From SCGC-AAA471-B05 sp032249055 (lineage in GTDB: Archaea > Thermoproteota > Thermoprotei > Gearchaeales > Gearchaeaceae), in assembly GCA_032249055.1 (NCBI GenBank), contig JAVVGP010000003.1, positions 1-34,607 of the forward strand: a stretch of DNA of 34,607 bases, read 5' to 3'. Of this stretch, positions 8,426 to 16,250 are shown one piece after another. A model generated the notes under the pieces. It ran no database searches, had not been told where the DNA came from, and saw nothing but the letters and a program-made list of their open reading frames with translations. Every line of letters starts with the position of its first letter. Within the stretch, counting starts at the first letter, position 1. The position numbers and the translations under genes were made by a program.

Positions 8426-9115
8426 TTGGATAAAAGGTTAAAAATAAAAAAATTGGTTAAAAAATTTTATGAAGATTTTTCAAAAGAATTTAGTGCTACA
8501 CGTATTAAGCCATGGAATGAAGTAGTCTATTATTATAATCTTTTTAAAAAGAACTCTATTATTTGCGATGTAGGTTGTGGTAATGGTAGACATTCTTTAC
8601 CTTTAGTTAATGATAATTTAGTAGTAGGTTTAGATTTTTCATTTAATTTAATAAAAATAGCTCATACGAAGATCAAAAAAATGGGAAAAATATTTTTGCC
8701 TGTAGTAAGCGATGCATTATATATGCCTTTTAGGAATAATTATTTTGACGCTGTAATATCAGTAGCTACGATTCATCATATTCCTTCATTTTATTACAGG
8801 AAAAAATTTCTCGAGAATTGCTTAAATATTACTAAAAGAAATGGAATAATTCTATTGACAGCTTGGAATATAATGAATTTAAAAAGATTTTTTTTATGTA
8901 TTATACAATATCCTTTAAAATTTAAAGGAGAAATTTTAGAATTTGGGGATGTTTATATTGGATGGGGTAAAAAAGCTAAAAGATATCATCATTTGTTTAC
9001 TTTAAATGAAATGAAGAAGCTTCTTAGAAGTTTTAATGTAAAAATTTTGTTAATAACATCTTTTAGAGGAAAATTTATAAAAGAAAACTATTTAGGAATT
9101 ATTCTTAAAAATTAA
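8426..9115 (+). CDS. Class I SAM-dependent methyltransferase, Trm9-like
   Basis: The 229-residue protein has a Rossmann-fold SAM motif, ICDVGCGNGRHSL (about 48-60), followed by VGLDFS and an acidic AVISVATIHHI motif (about 111-121). Upstream, FSATRIKPWNEV (about 22-33) resembles the FSxTRYKPWP segment of Trm9/ALKBH8-type tRNA wobble-uridine methyltransferases. That makes a tRNA target the leading guess; small-molecule methylation remains possible. The start is a TTG 13 nt after the zinc-ribbon stop, and no nearby ATG would keep the KPW segment. The gene ends with a 4-bp convergent overlap with serS. Confidence 0.72.
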   Translation: MDKRLKIKKLVKKFYEDFSKEFSATRIKPWNEVVYYYNLFKKNSIICDVGCGNGRHSLPLVNDNLVVGLDFSFNLIKIAHTKIKKMGKIFLPVVSDALYMPFRNNYFDAVISVATIHHIPSFYYRKKFLENCLNITKRNGIILLTAWNIMNLKRFFLCIIQYPLKFKGEILEFGDVYIGWGKKAKRYHHLFTLNEMKKLLRSFNVKILLITSFRGKFIKENYLGIILKN

Positions 9116-10374
9116 TCTTCTAAGGTTATCTCAGAGAAATTTAAGTAAGGCCTGAGCACATCAGGAATTATGATTCTATCTTCTTCTTGATAATTTTCTA
9201 TTAAAGCTGCAAATGTTCTTCCAACAGCTAATCCTGATCCATTTAATGTATGAACATATTCAGGAGTTTTTCTTCCGCCTCCTACAAATTTTAAATTTAT
9301 CCTTCTTGCTTGAAAATCTGTGCAATTGCTGCATGAAGAGACCTCTATATATTTATTTTGAGAAGGGAACCATGCTTCAATATCGTATGTTTTTGCTGAA
9401 GCAAAACCAAGATCTCCAGTGCATAGTAATCTTACCCTATAAGGAATGTTTAACAATCTTAAAATATCTTCTGCATCATTTACAAGTTTTTCCAGCTCTT
9501 CAAAGCTTGTTTCAGGCGTTGTGATTTTGACAAGCTCAACTTTGTTAAATTGATGCACTCTTAAGACGCCTTTTAGATCTACATGTCTTCCAGCTTCTCT
9601 TCTAAAGCATGCTGAATAAGCTACGTAGTATATTGGTAAATCTTTATAATTTAATGTTTCATTCGCATGAAAATTAACTAAGGCAAGCTCTGCTGTAGGT
9701 AAAAGCCATAAATCATCTTTTTCCGTTTTATACATATCATCTGCAAACTTAGGCAAATGTCCTGTTCCAAATGCTCCTTCAGTTGTTATTAGAAAAGGAG
9801 GAAATATTTCTTTATAACCTTTTTTTACATGAGTATCTATCATGAAGTTGATCAATGCTCTTTCCAATGCAGCTCCTTTGCCTTTTAAAGCATAAAATCC
9901 TGAACCTGCTAATTTTACTCCTCTTTCAAAATCTATTATATTAAATTTTTCTCCTAAAACATAATGAGGCAAGGGTTTGAATTTAAAGACCTTTTTTTCT
10001 CCCCATTCTCTTACTGTAATGTTGTCTTCCTCTCCTCTACCATAAGGTACACTTTCGTGTGGTATATTAGGAATTCTGTATAATAGATAGTCTCTTTTTT
10101 CTTTTAATTCCTTTACTTCTTTTTCAAGTAAACTAATAATTTCATCAATTTTTTTTACTTCCTGTATTACTTTTTGTTTTTCTTCATCATTTAATTTGGG
10201 AACTTTCAACGTTAATTCATTTTTTATATGTCTATTTTTTTCCAGCTCTCTTAACTTCTGCCTGTAAAGTTTATCATATTCTATAAGATCATTTAGTGGA
10301 AAATCTAAGTTTCGCTTTTTTAATGCTTCTTCTACTATCTTGGGATTTTTTCTTATAAGATTAATATCTATCAT
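9112..10374 (-). CDS. serS: Seryl-tRNA synthetase (standard class II type)
   Basis: The enzyme charges tRNA-Ser with serine. The 420-residue protein starts MIDINLIRKNPKIVEEAL and has the long antiparallel coiled-coil tRNA-binding arm at about 27-110. The class II catalytic core follows, with motif 2 around FRREAGRHVDLKGVLRVHQF (about 255-275) and motif 3 around GSGLAVGRTFAALIENYQ (380s-390s). This is the common type, not the rare methanogen-type SerRS. The length is normal for the family. Its ATG overlaps the pyrG stop (ATGA at 10371-10374), so pyrG-serS form an operon. Confidence 0.97.
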   Translation of the reverse strand: MIDINLIRKNPKIVEEALKKRNLDFPLNDLIEYDKLYRQKLRELEKNRHIKNELTLKVPKLNDEEKQKVIQEVKKIDEIISLLEKEVKELKEKRDYLLYRIPNIPHESVPYGRGEEDNITVREWGEKKVFKFKPLPHYVLGEKFNIIDFERGVKLAGSGFYALKGKGAALERALINFMIDTHVKKGYKEIFPPFLITTEGAFGTGHLPKFADDMYKTEKDDLWLLPTAELALVNFHANETLNYKDLPIYYVAYSACFRREAGRHVDLKGVLRVHQFNKVELVKITTPETSFEELEKLVNDAEDILRLLNIPYRVRLLCTGDLGFASAKTYDIEAWFPSQNKYIEVSSCSNCTDFQARRINLKFVGGGRKTPEYVHTLNGSGLAVGRTFAALIENYQEEDRIIIPDVLRPYLNFSEITLED

Positions 10375-11990
10375 TTTCTTCTACTTGTTTTATTTTTTAT
10401 TAAGTAATTTATAAAAGCATAATAAGGAGGAGAAGGATTTAATACCCTTGCTTTAAATTCAGGGTGTGCTTGAGTTAAAAAGTAAAAATGGTCTTTTATT
10501 TCAGCAATCTCTACTAAGTTGTTATCTAAGCTAAATCCTGAAAATACCAATCCTTTTTCTTGCAATATATCATAAAATTTAGGATTAACTTCATATCTAT
10601 GTCTATGCCTTTCTTTAACTATCTCCTGTTTATATATTTCATAAGCTAATGTTCCTTTAATGATTTTTATTTCATGAGCTCCTAGTCTCATAGTTCCGCC
10701 TTTTTCTTTTATATTTTTTTGTTCAGGAAGCAAATCTATAACAGAATATTTTGTATATGGGTCTATTTCAGTACTGTTAGCTCCTTCTAGCTTGCATACA
10801 TTTCTCGCAAATTCTACTATTGCCAATTGAAATCCAAAGCAAATTCCTAACATAGGCATTTTATTTTCTCTTATTATTTGTGCTGCTAAAATCTTTCCTT
10901 CAGCTCCTCTTTTTCCAAAACCAGGTAAAAGAATAGCTCCATCACAAGATAAAATTTCATCAAATAATTTTGTGCTTTCCTTTTTTTCCAGTTCTTCTGC
11001 ATCTATCCAAACTTGGTTTACTTTTGTTCTTAGCCAAAATCCAGCAATTCTTAGTGCTTCATTTATGCTCACATAAGAATCCTTTAATTTTAAGTATTTA
11101 CCTATCATTGCTACGCTAACAGTATATTTAGGATTATCTGCATTGTACATCAATTGTTTCCACTCATCCCATTTTGGTTCATTTCTTTGCAAGTTTAGTA
11201 ATCTAACTAATATTTCTCCCATTCCTTGTTCTTCTAAAATCAAAGGCATTTTGTAAATGTTTTCAACGTCATAGGAATTAAACACAAATTCTTCTCTAAC
11301 ATTACCAAACAGTGCTATTTTCCTTCTAATTTCTGGACTAATGGGTTTTACGCTTCTAGCTACTATTATTTCAGGCTGAATACCAATTCTTCTTAATTCA
11401 TTTACACTATGCTGTAGCGGTTTCGTTTTCTGTTCTCCAGTTACAGATAAAGTTGGTACAAGCGCCACATGTACAAATATTACGTTATTAAGAGGTTCTT
11501 CCAGCTTCATTTGTCTTGCAGCTTCTAAAAAAGGTAAACTTTCTATATCTCCTACAGTCCCTCCTATTTCAACTACAATAATATCTGTATTGCTAGAATA
11601 TGCCACTTTTCTAATTCTTCTTTTTATTTCTTCCGTGACATGCGGAATTATTTGAACACACTCTCCAAGAAAATCTCCCCTCCTTTCTTTCGTTATGACT
11701 TCTAAATAAATTTGGCCTGTTGTAATGTTATGATCCTTAGTTAAATCTTTATTTAAAAATCTCTCGTAATGTCCAATATCTAAATCAGTTTCTGAACTGT
11801 CCTCAGTAACAAATACTTCTCCGTGGGCATAAGGATTCATTGTTCCACTATCAACGTTTAGATAAGGATCAATTTTTATTATATCAACATTATAACCCCT
11901 AGCTTGCAACATTTTTCCTATGGAAGCAGCAATTACACCTTTTCCTACTGAAGATAAAACTCCTCCAGTTACAAAAATGTACTTTTTCAT
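10371..11990 (-). CDS. pyrG: CTP synthase (glutamine-hydrolysing)
   Basis: The enzyme converts UTP to CTP using ATP and glutamine. The 539-residue protein has the N-terminal amidoligase domain, with KYIFVTGGVLSSVGKGVIAA at 3-22 and the EIGGTVGDIES segment near 140-150. The C-terminal glutamine amidotransferase domain has the nucleophilic cysteine in LGICFGFQLA (about 380) and the His-Glu pair in AHPEF near 515-519. The length is typical. It is the first gene of the pyrG-serS operon and is divergent from the exoprotein gene at 12048, with about 57 bp of AT-rich promoter DNA between them. Confidence 0.98.
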   Translation of the reverse strand: MKKYIFVTGGVLSSVGKGVIAASIGKMLQARGYNVDIIKIDPYLNVDSGTMNPYAHGEVFVTEDSSETDLDIGHYERFLNKDLTKDHNITTGQIYLEVITKERRGDFLGECVQIIPHVTEEIKRRIRKVAYSSNTDIIVVEIGGTVGDIESLPFLEAARQMKLEEPLNNVIFVHVALVPTLSVTGEQKTKPLQHSVNELRRIGIQPEIIVARSVKPISPEIRRKIALFGNVREEFVFNSYDVENIYKMPLILEEQGMGEILVRLLNLQRNEPKWDEWKQLMYNADNPKYTVSVAMIGKYLKLKDSYVSINEALRIAGFWLRTKVNQVWIDAEELEKKESTKLFDEILSCDGAILLPGFGKRGAEGKILAAQIIRENKMPMLGICFGFQLAIVEFARNVCKLEGANSTEIDPYTKYSVIDLLPEQKNIKEKGGTMRLGAHEIKIIKGTLAYEIYKQEIVKERHRHRYEVNPKFYDILQEKGLVFSGFSLDNNLVEIAEIKDHFYFLTQAHPEFKARVLNPSPPYYAFINYLIKNKTSRRK

Positions 11991-12047
11991 TAATAATATC
12001 CATTATTTATAAAAACAAAATAAATATTTCATTAGTTAGTAGAGACT

Positions 12048-13202
12048 ATGAAGTTACCGTTATTATTATCTTTAACGGGAATATTTTTATTATTAATATT
12101 AAATTTGCCATATTTTTATTCGGAAGAAAATACTAAATTAATTTTGGTTTATAATTTTGAAGCAAATACCAATATTTATATTCAAAAATTAAATATTCCT
12201 TTAACTATAGATTTTAAGGGAAATAATATTTTAGAATTTTTAAAATATAATCAAACCTGTTATAATGTTACCTCTTATATAAAGGGAAAAATAACTCTTA
12301 AATTGTTACCATTACCTCAAACTCAAACAATCGATTCAAAAAATCATACTATTGTTTGTTTCCCTCTATCTAAATATATAAATCAACAATTATTTTCACA
12401 AAGTAATATAGCTTCTTTTAATCAAACTCTTAAATACAATTATAATATCAAGAATTTCACATATAATGCTCCTGTAATGTATAATGATTATCAAGCAATT
12501 GAATATAATATAGAGGGGTATTTTGATATCACTGTTACTTCAGGTAAAAATTATACAAAGTCTTTTTCTTTCTTTTCTTCTAAAATGTTCAATTCTTTTT
12601 ATTATAATATTCCATTATATTCTGAAACTTATATAAAAGGCAATTTTGAAACAAGTTATTCTTTACCTTTAACTGGTATTAATCTTCCATTACCTATTGC
12701 TAATAGTTTTTCTTATGAAATAAAATATAAATTTGAATTAGTTAAAGAAGAAGGTTTTAATTTGAAAAGAAAAATGAATCTTAACAAATTAGAATTTAAA
12801 ACTACTACTAACATAACATTTGTCGTTTTCTCAAATTCTAAAATAAATAGCATAAAAATTAGAGGCTCTCAGTTTAATCTTACAACAGATTCACCTGGTA
12901 TGGTATATGTAATTTATGGTTCAAAAGGTCTTATTATTTCCATAGATAAAATCAAAGTTAAATCTGGTAGAAATGAAATTCTATTCATCCCTTTATATTT
13001 TATTAATTATGCCTCAATTTCTTATTATAATGAGCAGAACTTTTCAAGTATTACACTTGGGGCAAATGTTGGTTCTTATGATTATGAAATAAATTTAATA
13101 ATTACAGATAAAAGTATAACAGCTTATGCTTTAATTGGTATATTAGCAGTAATGTTAATTGTTTTAGCTCTAGCGATATTCAAAAAGCTTTTGATATCTT
13201 AA
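12048..13202 (+). CDS. Unknown membrane-anchored exoprotein rich in N-glycosylation sequons
   Basis: I do not recognise a family for this 384-residue protein. It begins with a signal peptide or anchor (KLPLLLSLTGIFLLLILNL, residues 2-20) and ends with a transmembrane helix (about 357-378) and a short Lys-containing tail. The arrangement is therefore type I, with nearly the whole chain outside the cell. The exterior part is Asn/Tyr/Phe/Ser-rich, probably beta-structured, and carries many N-x-S/T sequons (NQT, NVT, NFT, NYT, NIT, NLT, NFS) suited to archaeal N-glycosylation. The few cysteines include one in NQTC and one in IVCF. It stands between the pyrG promoter and purA and may be transcribed alone. 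Confidence 0.7.
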   Translation: MKLPLLLSLTGIFLLLILNLPYFYSEENTKLILVYNFEANTNIYIQKLNIPLTIDFKGNNILEFLKYNQTCYNVTSYIKGKITLKLLPLPQTQTIDSKNHTIVCFPLSKYINQQLFSQSNIASFNQTLKYNYNIKNFTYNAPVMYNDYQAIEYNIEGYFDITVTSGKNYTKSFSFFSSKMFNSFYYNIPLYSETYIKGNFETSYSLPLTGINLPLPIANSFSYEIKYKFELVKEEGFNLKRKMNLNKLEFKTTTNITFVVFSNSKINSIKIRGSQFNLTTDSPGMVYVIYGSKGLIISIDKIKVKSGRNEILFIPLYFINYASISYYNEQNFSSITLGANVGSYDYEINLIITDKSITAYALIGILAVMLIVLALAIFKKLLIS

Positions 13203-13211
13203 CAATAGATT

Positions 13212-13225
13212 AATATTTGTTTATA
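13212..13225 (+). promoter_or_regulatory. TATA-like element of the purA cluster
   Basis: ATATTTGTTTATAC lies about 25 nt before the purA ATG at 13243. The distance fits a leaderless transcript and supports the ATG over the TTG at 13237. Confidence 0.45.
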
Positions 13226-13242
13226 CAATTGAAATTTTGGTA

Positions 13243-14259
13243 ATGTTAACAGTAGTAGTTGGAGGTGCATTTGGAGATGAGGGAAAAGGAAAAATAGTAT
13301 CTTATCTTGCTTTAAAAGATAATGTAGATGTAGCTGCAAGAGCTGGTGTTGGAACAAATGCAGGACATACTGTAGTTTATAATGGTAAAATTTATAGATT
13401 AAGACAGGTTCCTTCTGCTTTTGTTAACGAAAATACCAAATTATTTATTGGTGCAGGGGTTCTTGTTGATCCTGAGGTTTTTTTAAAAGAGGTTAACGAA
13501 CTAAATTTAAAAAACCGAATTTGGATAGATTACAATTGTACAGTAATAGAAGAAAGTCATAAAATCAGAGATAGATCTGATCCACATTTATCTAAAGTTG
13601 TTGGTACAACAGGTTCAGGATGCGGTCCAGCTTTGGAAGATAGGGTAAGAAGAATTGCTAAAACATGTAAAGAAATAGATATTTTAAAAGAATTTTGTGA
13701 TGATGTTTCTTTAAGAATAAATGAAGCTTTGGATAAAAAACAAAACGTAATTATAGAAGGAACTCAAGGAACATTACTATCATTATATCACGGAACATAT
13801 CCTTATGTTACCTCTAAAGATACTTCTGCTTCTTCATTATGTGCCGATGTAGGTGTTGGTCCAAAAAGAGTCGATGAAGTAATTATTGTTTTTAAATCTT
13901 ATTTTACAAGGGTAGGAGGAGGACCCTTGGAAAATGAGCTTTCTTTTGAAGAAGCAAAAAGATTAAATTTAGTTGAATATGGTACAGTAACCGGAAGACC
14001 TAGGAGGGTTGCTCCTTTTAATATAAAGTTAGCTAAAAGAAGTGTAATGCTGAATAGTGCAACTCAAGTAGCAATTACAAAAATAGATGCGCTATATCCT
14101 TCTTCGCATAAAGTAGTTGAGTATGAAAAATTATCTAAAGAAGCTAAAGATTTTATAGAAAACATAGAAGCTGAACTAGGAATTCCTGTAACATTAATAG
14201 GTACTGGAAATGAAGTTTTTGATACAATAGATCTAAGAAAAATAAAACTTAGAAAATAA
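13243..14259 (+). CDS. purA: Adenylosuccinate synthetase (short archaeal form)
   Basis: The enzyme joins IMP and aspartate with GTP, the first committed step from IMP to AMP. The start MLTVVVGGAFGDEGKGKIVS carries the GDEGKGK phosphate-binding loop. Other family motifs are GTNAGHTV (about 40-47), GTTGSGCGPA (about 124-133), EGTQGTLLS near 175 and TVTGRPRR near 250. At 338 residues it is the short form seen in thermophilic archaea, compared with about 430 in bacteria. I prefer ATG 13243 to TTG 13237, two codons upstream. The stop codon is followed immediately by the ATG of the glycosyltransferase gene, indicating an operon. Confidence 0.96.
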   Translation: MLTVVVGGAFGDEGKGKIVSYLALKDNVDVAARAGVGTNAGHTVVYNGKIYRLRQVPSAFVNENTKLFIGAGVLVDPEVFLKEVNELNLKNRIWIDYNCTVIEESHKIRDRSDPHLSKVVGTTGSGCGPALEDRVRRIAKTCKEIDILKEFCDDVSLRINEALDKKQNVIIEGTQGTLLSLYHGTYPYVTSKDTSASSLCADVGVGPKRVDEVIIVFKSYFTRVGGGPLENELSFEEAKRLNLVEYGTVTGRPRRVAPFNIKLAKRSVMLNSATQVAITKIDALYPSSHKVVEYEKLSKEAKDFIENIEAELGIPVTLIGTGNEVFDTIDLRKIKLRK

Positions 14260-15417
14260 ATGAAAATTCTTCATTTAACATGGGAATATCCACCTAGAAT
14301 TATAGGTGGCATTTCTAGACATGTTTACTACATAGCTCAAGAATTGGCAAATTTAGGTAATGAAGTATATGTTGTAACTTTAGAATTTCCTAATACCCCT
14401 TTTGAAGAACATTATAATAATGTTTATGTTTATCGAGTAAAAGTAGAGTTTCCTTCTTATGATTTTTTAACATGGGTTTACGCTTTTAATCATTTTTTTG
14501 AGAAAAAAGTAGCAATGTTGAATAAATCCTTCGATATCATTCATATTCATGACTGGTTAGTTGCTCCTGCAGGAATTTCCTTAAAATATTTTTTTAAAAA
14601 ACCCTTAATTTTAACTCTACATAGCTTAGAAATAGGAAGAGTTGGTTCAATTTCTAGTCCAATATCTTTGGTAATCTCTAGTATAGAATGGTGGTCTACG
14701 TATGAAGCTAAAAAGATAATTACAACAACAAATTTTATGAAGCAAGAAATAATTAATCATTTTAAAGTTCCTGAAAATAAAATTGAAGTAATATTCAATG
14801 GCATAGATGTTAATGATTACAATATATATGTAGATAAAAATGAGGTAAAAAGAAGGTTAGGAATACCTGAACATTGTAAAATAGTCTTATTTGTTGGAAG
14901 AATAACAGAACAAAAAGGTGTTAAATACTTAATAGAAGCTTCTCCTCATGTTTTAAAAAATAATAGCAATGTAAGGTTTGTAATAGTGGGTGATGGCTGG
15001 CAAATTAATGAAATTAAACAAAGAATAAATGATCTAAATTTAAATTGGGCTATTAAACTTACTGGTTATGTTGATGATTTTACTTTAAAACAAATAATAA
15101 AATCTGCAGATGTATTAGTAGCTCCATCAATATATGAACCTTTTGGAATGGTTGCATTAGAAGGTATGGCTAGCGGAATTCCTGTAATAGTTTCAAATAT
15201 TGGAGGATTTAAAGAAATAGTTGAACATAATGTTGATGGAATACGTGTAAACCCTTTTAATATTCATGAACTTGCTTCAGCAATTCTTTCAATAATAAAT
15301 AATGAAGATTATGCTAAATATTTAGTAAATAATGCAAGAAATAAAGTCTTAAAATTTAGCTGGAAAGAAGTTGCAAGAAGAACATTAGAAGTTTATAAAT
15401 CAGTACTAGAAAATTAA
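14260..15417 (+). CDS. GT4-family glycosyltransferase (glycogen synthase-like)
   Basis: The 385-residue GT-B enzyme opens with ILHLTWEYPPRIIGGISRHV (3-22), the GG loop typical of glucan/glycogen synthases and other GT4 enzymes. IHIHDWLVAPAG follows near 90-102. The C-terminal donor-binding half has FVGRITEQKGVKYLIEA (about 212-228) and the retaining-GT4 E-x7-E element in EPFGMVALEGMASG (about 293-306). The donor sugar and acceptor cannot be decided from sequence. It starts directly after the purA TAA and is followed 3 nt later by the winged-helix gene. Those links are probably economy of transcription rather than shared biochemistry. Confidence 0.85.
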   Translation: MKILHLTWEYPPRIIGGISRHVYYIAQELANLGNEVYVVTLEFPNTPFEEHYNNVYVYRVKVEFPSYDFLTWVYAFNHFFEKKVAMLNKSFDIIHIHDWLVAPAGISLKYFFKKPLILTLHSLEIGRVGSISSPISLVISSIEWWSTYEAKKIITTTNFMKQEIINHFKVPENKIEVIFNGIDVNDYNIYVDKNEVKRRLGIPEHCKIVLFVGRITEQKGVKYLIEASPHVLKNNSNVRFVIVGDGWQINEIKQRINDLNLNWAIKLTGYVDDFTLKQIIKSADVLVAPSIYEPFGMVALEGMASGIPVIVSNIGGFKEIVEHNVDGIRVNPFNIHELASAILSIINNEDYAKYLVNNARNKVLKFSWKEVARRTLEVYKSVLEN

Positions 15418-15420
15418 ATC

Positions 15421-15660
15421 ATGAGAAGGGAAGAGCTTAAAATTGAAGAAAAAATTTTGCTTTACTTAAATTCTTCAAGAGCCTATTCTTCAAATTCTTC
15501 AAAAAGTAAATTCGAAATTGCCAATCATTTAAACATCGACTTATCATTATTAGAATTTGAGCTTAAGAAATTAAAGGATGATGGGTACATTGAATATATT
15601 AATGATAATGTTTACATAACTGGTAAAGGAATCATTCGTTTAATGAGTAGATTTAGCTAA
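15421..15660 (+). CDS. Small winged-helix DNA-binding protein
   Basis: This 79-residue protein looks like a single winged helix-turn-helix domain. A first helix EEKILLYL precedes KFEIANHLNIDLSLLEFELKK (about 36-56), which matches the helix-turn-recognition helix. The wing follows as GYIEYINDNVYITGKG (about 59-74). No ligand-binding domain is attached. It is 3 nt after the glycosyltransferase gene and 30 nt before the dUTPase gene, so it may be a local regulator. The sequence gives no direct operator evidence. Confidence 0.65.
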   Translation: MRREELKIEEKILLYLNSSRAYSSNSSKSKFEIANHLNIDLSLLEFELKKLKDDGYIEYINDNVYITGKGIIRLMSRFS

Positions 15661-15690
15661 ATTTTTATTAAAAAATAAAAGTTAAAAATT

Positions 15691-16182
15691 ATGGTTATTC
15701 CTGTTGAAGAATTAAAAAAATACATAACCTCTGCTATAGGAATAGAAGAAAATCAAATACAAGTTAACGGAATAGACCTTAGAGTAGATAAAATTTATGA
15801 AATTATTTCTTTTGGTACTCTTTTTATAGATGAAGTAAAACTTCCTTCATATAAGGAAATAATTCCTGAAAAAATTGACGATAAATATGTTTTTTTCCTA
15901 CAAGAAGGTGTTTATCTTCTCGAATTCTTTGAAATAATAGAGATTCCTCCTGATGCTATAGGAATATGTTTCCCAAGGTCATCTTTGCTAAGGATGGGAT
16001 GCGATATTAGAACTGCTTTATGGGATAGTGGATATAAAGGAAAGTCAAGAGCATTGTTAGTTGTCCATAAAAGAGTAGCAATTGAAAAAGGAGCACGGGT
16101 AGCTCAAATCATTTTTTTAAGAACAGAATCAAAATCTGAAAAGTTATATAAAGGAAGATATCAAAATGAAGGAATAAAATAA
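15691..16182 (+). CDS. dUTPase / dCTP deaminase-like nucleotide hydrolase
   Basis: The 163-residue protein has the trimeric dUTPase/Dcd superfamily motifs: GIDLRVDKI (about 27-35), FPRSSLLRMG (about 92-101), ALWDSGYKGKSRALLV (about 107-122) and GARVAQIIF (about 132-140). A Tyr/Gly tail, YKGRYQNEG, closes the active site in this family. It should remove dUTP, or deaminate dCTP, to protect DNA from uracil and feed dTMP synthesis. The absence of a clear deaminase glutamate in the second strand makes dUTP diphosphatase the better guess. It closes the apparent purA-glycosyltransferase-wHTH-dUTPase cluster. Confidence 0.83.
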   Translation: MVIPVEELKKYITSAIGIEENQIQVNGIDLRVDKIYEIISFGTLFIDEVKLPSYKEIIPEKIDDKYVFFLQEGVYLLEFFEIIEIPPDAIGICFPRSSLLRMGCDIRTALWDSGYKGKSRALLVVHKRVAIEKGARVAQIIFLRTESKSEKLYKGRYQNEGIK

Positions 16183-16250
16183 GCAATTTTTTACAATCTA
16201 AAAATCTTAAAATAAAAATTTATTAATTACTTACTAGAAAGTATTTCAAG

